Below are positions 9,284-19,150 of a stretch of DNA of 64,000 nt, piece after piece. The notes under the pieces are model-generated. The model was given only the letters and a program-made list of their open reading frames with translations, searched no databases and was not told the DNA's origin. The translations under genes were made by a program, and so were the position numbers. Origin of the DNA: Olivibacter jilunii (lineage in GTDB: Bacteria; Bacteroidota; Bacteroidia; Sphingobacteriales; Sphingobacteriaceae); NCBI RefSeq assembly GCF_900607235.1, contig NZ_LR027859.1, forward strand, positions 100,551-164,550, written 5' to 3'. Numbering within the stretch: the stretch's first letter is position 1; each line of letters opens with the position of its first letter.

Positions 9284-10525
9284 TTGGATTTATTCGATAA
9301 AATATCAAAAAATTTAGGTCCAATCGGACAACATCACAAGTGGTCTCATGGTTATTTTTCTTTTCCCAAATTGGAAGGTGAGATTGGTCCACACATGAAA
9401 TTTAGAGGGAAGGATCATCTTGTTTGGAGCCTAAACAATTATCTCGGTTTGGCCAATCATCCGGAAGTGCGCGCAACAGATGCTGAAGCCGCAAAGTTAT
9501 ATGGTATGGCTTATCCGATGGGCGCAAGGATGATGTCCGGTAATTCAAATCAACATGAAGTGTTGGAACAAGATCTAGCCGCTTTTGTGGGAAAGGAGGA
9601 TGCTTTTCTTTTGAATTATGGCTATCAGGGTATGGTGTCGATCATCGATGCCTTGGTTGATAGAAATGACGTGATTGTATATGATGCTGAGTCGCATGCT
9701 TGCATTATAGACGGCGTTCGATTGCATATGGGCAAGCGATATGTCTATCAACACAATGATGTAGAAAGTTGTAGAAAGCAATTAGAGCGTGCAACCAAAA
9801 TAGTTGAACAAACAGGTGGAGCCATTCTTCTTATTACTGAAGGTGTATTTGGTATGTCGGGTGCCCAAGGCAAATTAAAGGAGATCAACGAGTTAAAGAG
9901 TGAGTTTAATTTTAGATTGTTAGTAGACGATGCCCATGGCTTCGGCACTATGGGACCAACTGGAGCTGGAACGCATGAGGCTCAGGATTGCGTAGATGGT
10001 GTAGATATTTATTTCGGCACTTTTGCCAAGTCAATGGCCGGTATTGGTGCTTTTGTGGCAGCTAATGAGGAAATTGTAACCTTCTTGCGCTATAATATGC
10101 GTTCTCAGACCTTTGCGAAATCTTTACCTATGCCTATGGTTGTGGGCCTTCAGAAGCGTTTAGAATTGTTGAAGGGGCAGCCTGTGCTTCGGGAAAAACT
10201 TTGGGAAGTAGCTTTATCCTTGCAGAAAGGCCTAATAGATAACGGATTTGATATAGGCCATACGAATACCATGGTTACGCCTGTATTTCTGAAAGGCGAC
10301 CTATCAGAAGCGACTGCATTAACGATGGACTTAAGAGAAAATTACGGTATTTTTTGTTCTATTGTTGTTTATCCGGTAATTCCGAAGGGACAAATTGAAC
10401 TGCGCTTGATTCCGACGGCAATGCATACTCTTGAAGATGTGAATCGAACAATTTTCGCTTTCTCGGAAATCGCTGAGAAATTGAACAACGGTCACTATAG
10501 AGAACAACAAGTTGTGCCGGCCTAA
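9284..10525 (+). CDS. PLP-dependent alpha-oxoamine synthase (serine palmitoyltransferase / KAPA synthase-like)
   Basis: A 413-residue fold-type I PLP enzyme of the alpha-oxoamine synthase family, which condenses an amino acid with an acyl-CoA. NNYLGLANHPEV, the GNSNQHEVLEQDLA stretch, LLVDDAHGFGTMGPTG and the Schiff-base lysine in FGTFAKSMAGIGAF are present. In Bacteroidota such genes make 3-ketosphinganine (Spt), capnine-type sulfonolipid precursors or 8-amino-7-oxononanoate; there is no biotin gene nearby, so a lipid role is my preference but not proven. Translation appears to start at TTG 9284 (MDLFDKI): no ATG lies near, and the frame is closed at 9185. It has its own promoter and a long leader. 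Confidence 0.88.
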   Translation: MDLFDKISKNLGPIGQHHKWSHGYFSFPKLEGEIGPHMKFRGKDHLVWSLNNYLGLANHPEVRATDAEAAKLYGMAYPMGARMMSGNSNQHEVLEQDLAAFVGKEDAFLLNYGYQGMVSIIDALVDRNDVIVYDAESHACIIDGVRLHMGKRYVYQHNDVESCRKQLERATKIVEQTGGAILLITEGVFGMSGAQGKLKEINELKSEFNFRLLVDDAHGFGTMGPTGAGTHEAQDCVDGVDIYFGTFAKSMAGIGAFVAANEEIVTFLRYNMRSQTFAKSLPMPMVVGLQKRLELLKGQPVLREKLWEVALSLQKGLIDNGFDIGHTNTMVTPVFLKGDLSEATALTMDLRENYGIFCSIVVYPVIPKGQIELRLIPTAMHTLEDVNRTIFAFSEIAEKLNNGHYREQQVVPA

Positions 10526-10552
10526 TCGCGCGACCTTGCTTTTATGATAAAA

Positions 10553-10585
10553 AAGCCTTCTAATCGAATATTAGGAGGCTTTCTT
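10553..10585. terminator. Bidirectional terminator between the oxoamine synthase gene and dapA
   Basis: AAGCCTTCTAAT (10553-10564) pairs with ATTAGGAGGCTT (10570-10581), with A-run before and T-rich sequence after, in a 97-base gap between convergent genes. Confidence 0.8.
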
Positions 10586-10622
10586 ATTATTGTCTTAGCT
10601 TTAGCTTTATTGTTATTACTGC

Positions 10623-11528
10623 TTAGTTTGCTTCTGCTAGCTTTGTTTTAGCTTGTAGATCATTAACGGCCAGCGCAATTTTCCGTTTTGTTTCTTCACT
10701 TACACTTACTAAAGGTAACCGTACATAATTTTTGCATACGCCGAGCTCCTGGAGCATCTCTTTGACACCTGCAGGGTTCCCTTCAATGAAACATAAGTCA
10801 TCGATGTTTAGTAGCTCATAATGAAGCTTGCGAGCTTCTTCATAGTGCCACTCATTGCAATATTTCACTAGCCGCTGAGTTTGCTTTGGGAAGGCATTCC
10901 CGACTACCGTGATTACGCCAACAGCTCCCAAAGACATCATGGGAAGGGTAAGGGCATCGTCGCCTGAAATCAATAAGAAGCTATCCGGCTTGTTTGCCAT
11001 AATACGTGTAAAATGCTCAAAGTTGGCGGAGGCTTCTTTTACACCAATGATATTGTCAAAATCATTGGCTAAGCGAATAATGGTATCGACATTTATCATA
11101 CTTCCCGTTCTGCCGGGTACATTATATAGTATAATAGGAAGATCCGTAGCTTGTGCGATTGCCTTATAATGCTGATAAATTCCTTCTTGAGTTGGTTTAT
11201 TATAATAGGGGCTTACGGATAAAATAGCTTGATAAGCCGGATTTTTGAAGTCCTTTATTTGCGCAACCAATTCAGCGGTGTTATTTCCTCCGAAACCGGC
11301 TACCAAAGGTACGCGTCCCGCAACTTTCTCGGCAGTGAAGTCTAAAATACTTTTCTTCTCTTCTTTTGTCAATGTAGCGACTTCTCCGGTTGTACCCATA
11401 CTAACCAGATAGTCCATACCTCCTTCTATTTGATACTCGATCAAATTAGCTAATCCCTCAAAGTCGATACTCCCATCACTGTTGAATGGGGTTACTAATG
11501 CCACTCCGGCACCATGTAGGCTATTCAT
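10623..11528 (-). CDS. dapA: 4-hydroxy-tetrahydrodipicolinate synthase
   Basis: A 301-residue TIM-barrel aldolase that condenses pyruvate with aspartate semialdehyde, the first committed step to lysine and meso-diaminopimelate. The Schiff-base lysine is K164 in IIGVKEAS. The catalytic tyrosine is Y135 in ILYNVPGRTG, and Y109 lies in SVSPYYNKP. The GTTGE motif (about 45-49) is also present. It starts 66 bases downstream of ligA on the same strand and probably shares its transcript. A CAAAGCTA at 11590-11597 (TAGCTTTG on the minus strand) could give a local -7 element. Confidence 0.96.
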   Translation of the reverse strand: MNSLHGAGVALVTPFNSDGSIDFEGLANLIEYQIEGGMDYLVSMGTTGEVATLTKEEKKSILDFTAEKVAGRVPLVAGFGGNNTAELVAQIKDFKNPAYQAILSVSPYYNKPTQEGIYQHYKAIAQATDLPIILYNVPGRTGSMINVDTIIRLANDFDNIIGVKEASANFEHFTRIMANKPDSFLLISGDDALTLPMMSLGAVGVITVVGNAFPKQTQRLVKYCNEWHYEEARKLHYELLNIDDLCFIEGNPAGVKEMLQELGVCKNYVRLPLVSVSEETKRKIALAVNDLQAKTKLAEAN

Positions 11529-11594
11529 TCCTTTTTATGTTTTGATTTATTATTCTTTCTTCTATATTCATTATGTGAAGTACGTTTTGCAAAG

Positions 11595-13652
<2,058 letters not shown>

Positions 13653-13682
13653 TTAAATAGGAATGGTGTTTTTTAGGATCGG

Positions 13683-13784
13683 GTGCATTTTTTGGGAGAG
13701 AAACTATACTTTGAATCTGAACGTGCCACCTTATTAGAAATTGTAGCTGCCTATTTAAACCGGGAAATCGAGTTGGAAAAATGA
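13683..13784 (+). pseudogene. Short coding-like remnant or small ORF, function unknown
   Basis: In the gap between ligA and the next gene, the plus strand reads from GTG 13683 as VHFLGEKLYFESERATLL, then EIVAAYLNREIELEK and a stop at 13782-13784. The composition (charged and amphipathic, no rare codons) looks like real coding sequence, but the frame is closed at 13674 and there is no clear ribosome site. It may be the tail of a decayed gene or a 33-residue peptide gene. I do not recognise the family. Confidence 0.3.
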
Positions 13785-13801
13785 ATTGCTATCAATTTTA
13801 G

Positions 13802-13829
13802 AGTAGTACCCTTGCACAAGGGTACTACT
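13802..13829 (-). terminator. Strong hairpin at the end of the small membrane protein gene
   Basis: AGTAGTACCCTT (13802-13813) pairs perfectly with AAGGGTACTACT (13818-13829) around a 4-base loop, directly abutting the stop codon of the minus-strand gene. The T-run that should follow on the minus strand is weak. Confidence 0.55.
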
Positions 13830-14014
13830 TATTCATTAAATTTGCGTTTAGGACGCTTATAAAGCACGGTTGCAATAATTGTTACCAAGATAACGCCAAT
13901 AACAAGATAAGCTACGGTTTTGGGTGTACTATACTCTTCGTCCGTACCTACCTGGTTCGCTAATGCTAAGTTAGAATAAATCGCTGCCATCAACACTAAA
14001 AATAATTTCTTCAT
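13829..14014 (-). CDS. Small membrane protein, function unknown
   Basis: A 61-residue protein with a signal-peptide-like start (MKKLFLVLMAAIYSNLALA), a short acidic stretch (GTDEEYSTPK), a transmembrane helix (about residues 34-51) and a basic tail (KRPKRKFNE). I do not recognise the family. It is preceded by AGGAGG at 14025-14030, 10 bases before the ATG, and ends in a perfect 12-base-pair hairpin, both of which support a real gene. It lies 202 bases downstream of acnA on the same strand. The topology suggests an inner-membrane protein with a cytoplasmic basic tail. Confidence 0.65.
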   Translation of the reverse strand: MKKLFLVLMAAIYSNLALANQVGTDEEYSTPKTVAYLVIGVILVTIIATVLYKRPKRKFNE

Positions 14015-14024
14015 TTTCCTAGTC

Positions 14025-14030
14025 CCTCCT
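14025..14030 (-). promoter_or_regulatory. Strong Shine-Dalgarno site for the 61-residue membrane protein
   Basis: CCTCCT on the plus strand reads AGGAGG on the minus strand, 10 bases before the ATG. Such strong sites are uncommon in Bacteroidota and help to fix the start. Confidence 0.6.
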
Positions 14031-14216
14031 TGATTTTAATAAAAAGTAAAAACACGTAACGTGATTTTTAGGCCTTTATTGATTATAAAACATAAATATA
14101 AGAAAAATAATATAAAAAATGAAATTTAATATTATTTTGTGCTTAATTGGAGAAAATTTTTACAAAAACGTGCTAACAGTCTGAAAGATAGATTTGTATG
14201 CTTGTCTTTCTTCGTT

Positions 14217-16940
14217 TTATTTTTTTAAAAAATCTCTTAAAACATAGTGGAGTATGCCGCCGTTTTTGTAGTAAGCTATTTCAATAGCCGAATCAAATCG
14301 AGCTTTAACTTTAAATGATAAATTTCGTCCCTGTTCGTCTTTTGCTTGTACGTCGAGCAGCTTGTGCGGTACTAAATCATCGGCTATCCCGGTGATATTA
14401 AAAGTTTCCCTACCGGTTAAACCCAGCGTATCGGCACTTTCTCCAGGTAAAAACTCCAATGGCGCTACTCCCATACCTACCAGATTACTGCGGTGTATGC
14501 GTTCGAAACTTTCCGCTATAACCGCTTTAACGCCGAGTAGGTTCGTACCTTTTGCTGCCCAGTCCCGTGATGACCCGCTGCCGTATTCTTTGCCGGCAAG
14601 GATAATAAGTGGTGTAGAATCCCGTTGATAAAGCGAGGCAGCATCATAAATGTTAAGTGTTTCATTGGTTCCAAAGTAGGTTGTATAGCCACCTTCTTTA
14701 TCGGAAATTTTATTTTTGATGCGTACGTTGGCGAATGTTCCTCGCATCATCACTTCATGGTTACCACGTCTAGAGCCGTAAGAATTGAAATCCTTAACCT
14801 CGACGCCTTTGTTTTCCAGATATTGGCCGGCGGCCGTATCTGATTTGAAGGAACCGGCAGGCGAGATATGATCGGTCGTTACAGAATCACCTAAATATAG
14901 CAGTACACGCGCTTCTTTAATATCGCTTGATGGTGTAAGCTCGCTACTAATGTTTTTAAAGAAGGGAGCTTCCTGTATATAAGTAGAATGCTCGTCCCAC
15001 TGATAATCGCTTCCGGTAGGTGCAATTAAATTTTGCCATTGTTCATTTCCGTCGAAGATTACGTCATACACTTTCTTAAAATCGCTCTGCTGAAGTGACG
15101 ATAGAATGACTTGATTAATTTCCTCTTGCGTCGGCCAAATATCTTTTAAATAGACGGGTTCTCCATTCGGGTCCGTGTCGATGGGGTCATTTAAAATATC
15201 AACATCGATTCTGCCGATAAGTGCATACACAACAACGAGCATTGGTGAAGCAAGGAAATTCATTTTTACCTGAGGATGAACGCGTGCTTCAAAATTTCGG
15301 TTGCCACTTAGAATGGAGGCTACCACTAGTTCCGCTTGATCAACTGCTTCTGCAATGTGGGGCGGTAGCGGACCACTGTTGCCGATGCAAGATGTGCATC
15401 CATAGCCTACGTGATGAAATCGCAGGGCTTCAAGATCTTCTAATAAACCTGAGCGCTCCAAATAAGCCGTTACTACTTTGGAACCAGGGGCCAAGCTTGT
15501 TTTAACCCATGATTTGGTCCGTAAGCCGCGAGCAACGGCCTTTCGAGCGACTAAGCCGGCACCAATCATGACCGCAGGGTTGGAGGTGTTTGTGCAGCTA
15601 GTGATTGCAGCAATTACGATGGAACCGTCACTCAGTTCATATTCTTGGTTATTGTCGATTATTCTTACTGTTTTCAGTTGGTCACTTTTGATCGTAGTTT
15701 GCGGCGATGGATGGGGTTTCGTAGGCGTGAACTGTGTTCTGGATCCACCTTCCGACAGCCAGGTATTAACCTCCCTGTCTTTGAAAGAAACGTAGGTACG
15801 ACTATATTCCTTTTCTAACAAGGCACCGAACTTGTGATATAGATCTTTGATCAGAATCTTGTCCTGAGGTCGTTTTGGACCGGCAACTGTAGGTTCTAAA
15901 GTATTCAGGTCCAAATGAAGGATATCGGTATAATGAATTTTTTCTTCCCCCGTACGCCATAATAGATTTTCCTTGCAATAATCCGCTACCAAACGAATGT
16001 GGTCCTCTGATCGATTTGTCCGCTGCATATAATCAAGTGTCTGGTGATCAATGGGGAAATAAGTGACGGTACAACCGAACTCGGGCGACATATTGGAAAT
16101 GGTTGCCCGATCGGTAACCGTTAAGTTATCGAGGCCTTCTCCAAACACTTCTACGAATTTTCCCACAACTCCATAATCTCGGAGCAGCTTGGTAATAGCT
16201 AATACCATATCGGTAGCTGTACATCCCTCCGGTATTTTTCCCGTAAGTTTTAATCCGATGACTTGAGGGCAGGTGAAATATATCGGTTGCCCCAGCATCG
16301 CAGCTTCTGCTTCTATACCACCGACACCCCATCCCAACACACCGATGCCGTTGACCATCGGAGTATGTGAGTCTGTGCCTACCAAGGTATCCGGGAAATA
16401 CCAGCCGTCTCGGTCAATAACGCCCTTGGCCAAGTATTCAAGATTTACCTGATGACAGATTCCCATTCCTGGAGGAACTACTGTAAAGTTATTTAATCCT
16501 TTTTGCGCCCATTTCAGTAATTGATAACGCTCTGCATTTCGTTCATATTCTAAGTCAACATTTTTTTCATAAGCATAGTCGGTACCGAAATAATCCACTT
16601 GAACAGAATGATCAATTACCAGGTCGACCGGGATTGCCGGGTTAATTTTATCTCCGTCTTTCCCCTTTCGTATTACTTCAGCCCTAATTGAAGCAATATC
16701 TACGACTGCAGGTACGCCGGTAAAATCCTGCATTAACACACGTGCAGGTTTGAATGGGATCTCTTTGTCAGTACCGGCGGGGTTCCACTGAATAAGTGTT
16801 TCTAAATGCTCATCGGTAATAGAAAATCCATCATGATTGCGTATAACATTCTCCAATAGGATTCGAATAGAAAATGGAAGTTTTTCTATAGGCTTTCCCT
16901 CCTTTCTCAATTGACTAAGTGAAGCTATTTTTTTGTCCAT
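14217..16940 (-). CDS. acnA: Aconitate hydratase, AcnA/IRP1 type
   Basis: A 907-residue TCA-cycle enzyme interconverting citrate and isocitrate through a [4Fe-4S] cluster. The substrate-loop motifs RVLMQDFTGVPAVVD, VDLVIDHSVQVD and GTDSHTPMVNG are present. The cluster cysteines lie in SCTNTSNP and GYGCTSCIGNSGPL, and the C-terminal swivel domain has AGKEYGSGSSRDWAAKG. Compared with E. coli AcnA, the N terminus is shorter by roughly 15-20 residues: the protein begins just before the SLSQL...LPFSIRILLEN segment and a TAA lies in frame a few codons upstream. The catalytic residues are intact, so I read it as functional. It has no adjacent TCA genes. Confidence 0.96.
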   Translation of the reverse strand: MDKKIASLSQLRKEGKPIEKLPFSIRILLENVIRNHDGFSITDEHLETLIQWNPAGTDKEIPFKPARVLMQDFTGVPAVVDIASIRAEVIRKGKDGDKINPAIPVDLVIDHSVQVDYFGTDYAYEKNVDLEYERNAERYQLLKWAQKGLNNFTVVPPGMGICHQVNLEYLAKGVIDRDGWYFPDTLVGTDSHTPMVNGIGVLGWGVGGIEAEAAMLGQPIYFTCPQVIGLKLTGKIPEGCTATDMVLAITKLLRDYGVVGKFVEVFGEGLDNLTVTDRATISNMSPEFGCTVTYFPIDHQTLDYMQRTNRSEDHIRLVADYCKENLLWRTGEEKIHYTDILHLDLNTLEPTVAGPKRPQDKILIKDLYHKFGALLEKEYSRTYVSFKDREVNTWLSEGGSRTQFTPTKPHPSPQTTIKSDQLKTVRIIDNNQEYELSDGSIVIAAITSCTNTSNPAVMIGAGLVARKAVARGLRTKSWVKTSLAPGSKVVTAYLERSGLLEDLEALRFHHVGYGCTSCIGNSGPLPPHIAEAVDQAELVVASILSGNRNFEARVHPQVKMNFLASPMLVVVYALIGRIDVDILNDPIDTDPNGEPVYLKDIWPTQEEINQVILSSLQQSDFKKVYDVIFDGNEQWQNLIAPTGSDYQWDEHSTYIQEAPFFKNISSELTPSSDIKEARVLLYLGDSVTTDHISPAGSFKSDTAAGQYLENKGVEVKDFNSYGSRRGNHEVMMRGTFANVRIKNKISDKEGGYTTYFGTNETLNIYDAASLYQRDSTPLIILAGKEYGSGSSRDWAAKGTNLLGVKAVIAESFERIHRSNLVGMGVAPLEFLPGESADTLGLTGRETFNITGIADDLVPHKLLDVQAKDEQGRNLSFKVKARFDSAIEIAYYKNGGILHYVLRDFLKK

Positions 16941-17029
16941 TTTAGTTTAGTTTTAGTACTATTATAATACTTCATTTTCCTTAAAAATGTTTTTAACTAC
17001 ATCATTCCTGAATTTTAAATGACTTATAA

Positions 17030-17066
17030 AAAGAAAAGCCAAGAGATGATTTAAAATCTCTTGGCT
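17030..17066 (-). terminator. Terminator after the SIMPL protein gene
   Basis: AGCCAAGAGAT (17037-17047) pairs with ATCTCTTGGCT (17056-17066). Read on the minus strand a TTTTCTTTTT run follows the stem. Confidence 0.85.
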
Positions 17067-17088
17067 CATCAATATAATTCGGTGTTTA

Positions 17089-17805
17089 TTACTTTAGTTC
17101 AAATACAACACGAAATTGATAGTTAATCTTAATTTTCTTAAAATCGATATCTAGTGATTCCTCCTGTGCATAATCTGCCGCTTTTCCGCGCATGGCCATT
17201 GCACTGTACATAGCTGGCTGCGGACTGCCTGCGTCTGTATTATTATCGTTTACTTCCAAGGCCTTTCCTAAGCTGTCGCCTAACGCTTGAGCTAACACGG
17301 TTGCTTTCTCCCGCGCATTTTTTACCGCTTTTATGCGTAGCTCATTCCGTATTTCGGTCATCCTGCTATGGTCATACCCAGCAATAGCGGTAGATTGAAT
17401 TCCTTTTTCATCTACGCTTGAAAGAATGGAATTGATTGCATTTAAATTAGCTACTTTCACTTTGTATTGCTTGCTTGCTAAAAAACCGGGATCTTTCTTC
17501 TTCTTGGGATCTATATAATTATAGCTTGAGATGTTTTCTATAGTGAAATCCTCTTCCTTTATTCCGGCTTTTTTTACAGCAGTTGACAACTGCTTTTCCA
17601 ATTCATCAATTGCTACCTTATTTTTGTTGTTATTATCCTTAAAATACTCTTTTAAGGATATGGACACATAAATAATATCCGGGGTTACTTCCTCCTCAGC
17701 AGATCCATAAACTTCTATCTTCCTTCTTGTATCAACATTTTGTGCTGAAGCGGATAATGCGATTGTTCCTAACAATACTGCTGCTAATATTTTTTTCATC
17801 TGCAT
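17089..17805 (-). CDS. SIMPL (DUF541) domain protein, exported
   Basis: A 238-residue protein with a signal peptide (MKKILAAVLLGTIALSASAQ, cleavage after AQ or before it) and a single SIMPL/DUF541 domain. RKIEVYGSAEEEVTPDIIYV at the mature N terminus, the KYRV-like strands and the C-terminal YQFRVVFELK strand are typical. These periplasmic or outer-membrane-associated proteins have no established biochemical role. Two in-frame ATGs (17805 and 17799) are possible; the second gives the cleaner signal peptide. It ends in a good terminator and lies between acnA and lspA on the same strand, with 146-147 base gaps on both sides. Confidence 0.85.
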   Translation of the reverse strand: MQMKKILAAVLLGTIALSASAQNVDTRRKIEVYGSAEEEVTPDIIYVSISLKEYFKDNNNKNKVAIDELEKQLSTAVKKAGIKEEDFTIENISSYNYIDPKKKKDPGFLASKQYKVKVANLNAINSILSSVDEKGIQSTAIAGYDHSRMTEIRNELRIKAVKNAREKATVLAQALGDSLGKALEVNDNNTDAGSPQPAMYSAMAMRGKAADYAQEESLDIDFKKIKINYQFRVVFELK

Positions 17806-17951
17806 AATTTTTTCTTAAAAGTGATGAATCCTGCATGAGCTTTGCACGTATTACTATGGCCCAAACAGGTTGCTTATGCTATAAGTTTTATATTTGTGTA
17901 TGAAACGATACTGTAAAAGAAAATGCTACAATAGGTTATTTTTTTAGAATT

Positions 17952-18602
17952 TTATTCTTCTATAACTTCGCTGTGATAGCTTGCAGATTCTTGAACTTCC
18001 TCCTTAAAATAACGTTTCTGGAAGATTAGTATGATAATTACGCCTACTGAAATGGCAGAGTCTGCTAAATTAAAAACCGGTCTGAAGAAGATAAATTCTT
18101 CATTTGACCATAACGGAAACCATGATGGGAAAGTCCCTTGCAACAGAGGGAAATAAAACATATCTACTACTTTTCCGTGGAAAATACTACTATATCCACC
18201 TCCAGCAGGAAACAGAACCGCTTTTTCATACCACGTGCTTTCACTAAAAATCATACCATAGAAAGTAGAGTCAATGATATTTCCTACAGCACCGGCAAAA
18301 ATTAACGATACACAAAGAATGAGTCCGCGGTGATATTTACGTTTAATCATGTAAACCAATCCATATCCAATGCCCAATACAGCCAATATACGGAACACAG
18401 ATAATGCTAATTTTCCGCTCTCGCCACCAAATTCCATACCGAAAGCCATACCGTTGTTTTCAGTAAAATGAATGAGTGCCCGGTTTCCGACAATTTTAAA
18501 TTCCTGTCCCAAGGTCATGTTGAGCTTGACCCAAAATTTGATAACTTGATCTAAAAATAAAACAACTAATACGAGGAAGAGCGGTCTAGTATATCCTTTC
18601 AT
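17952..18602 (-). CDS. lspA: Lipoprotein signal peptidase (signal peptidase II)
   Basis: A 216-residue inner-membrane aspartyl protease that cleaves prolipoprotein signal peptides. Four transmembrane helices are visible. The two catalytic aspartates lie in GAVGNIIDSTFYG (about residue 112) and FNLADSAISVG (about 180), and the VVDMFYFP segment precedes the last helix. It is longer than E. coli LspA (164) because of an insert between helices, which is common in Bacteroidota. It is third in the ileS, dksA-like, lspA group, the order usual in this phylum. Confidence 0.95.
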   Translation of the reverse strand: MKGYTRPLFLVLVVLFLDQVIKFWVKLNMTLGQEFKIVGNRALIHFTENNGMAFGMEFGGESGKLALSVFRILAVLGIGYGLVYMIKRKYHRGLILCVSLIFAGAVGNIIDSTFYGMIFSESTWYEKAVLFPAGGGYSSIFHGKVVDMFYFPLLQGTFPSWFPLWSNEEFIFFRPVFNLADSAISVGVIIILIFQKRYFKEEVQESASYHSEVIEE

Positions 18603-18622
18603 TATTTCGTTCGCACAAAATC

Positions 18623-18679
18623 AATCAGCCATTTCCCTAAAGAAGAATGAGATCCTCCGTTAATGAGAAATGGCCGATT
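18623..18679 (-). terminator. Intercistronic hairpin between the dksA-like gene and lspA
   Basis: AATCAGCCATTTC (18623-18635) pairs with GAAATGGCCGATT (18667-18679), one mismatch, 31-base loop. On the minus strand only a short T-run (GATTTTG) follows, so partial termination or RNA processing is as likely as full termination. Confidence 0.4.
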
Positions 18680-18684
18680 TGTTT

Positions 18685-19068
18685 TTAATATTGTTTTAAT
18701 TTGGCTTCCATGCTTAGAGTAGTGTGGGGAACAGCGCGTAAACGCTCTTTTTGAATTAGTTTACCCGTTTCTCTGCACACGCCATATGTTTTATTTTCTA
18801 TTCTTACCAATGCAGCCTCTAAATTGTCAATGAACTTTTTCTGACGAGCAGCTAATTGATTGATCTGCTCTTTTTCAAGCGTAGCCGAACCATCTTCCAA
18901 CGTTTTGAAAGTACCCGCCGTATCATCTGTACCATTGCTGTTTGGGTTACTTAAAGATTTAGTCAAAGAGGCTAATTCTTCTTTCGCTACTCGAAGTTTT
19001 TCCAAGATAATTTCTTTAAACTCTTGTAGTTCGGCATCGCTGTAACGTGTCTTTTCTGTGTTTTCCAT
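18685..19068 (-). CDS. TraR/DksA family protein with degenerate zinc finger
   Basis: A 127-residue protein with a coiled-coil N-terminal half (about residues 10-85) and a C-terminal DksA-type zinc-finger region. In DksA this region carries four cysteines; here only one remains (YGVCRETGKLI), and the final CxxC positions read HTTLSMEAK. The hallmark RLRAVPHTT remains. Members of this type are widespread in Bacteroidota next to ileS and lspA. A DksA-like action on RNA polymerase is family inference only. It lies 82 bases downstream of ileS. Confidence 0.88.
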   Translation of the reverse strand: MENTEKTRYSDAELQEFKEIILEKLRVAKEELASLTKSLSNPNSNGTDDTAGTFKTLEDGSATLEKEQINQLAARQKKFIDNLEAALVRIENKTYGVCRETGKLIQKERLRAVPHTTLSMEAKLKQY

Positions 19069-19150
19069 TTTTCAAATTTTTTAACAAGAATCTAAATCTG
19101 CCAAGGTTTTGCTAAAGACCTTGCTATAATACGGGTTATAGATTCTAAAA

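Noticed and set aside
17806..17951. Plus-strand promoter TATATTTG between lspA and the SIMPL gene
   Set aside because: The nearest TTG is only 16 bases upstream and no plus-strand gene follows.
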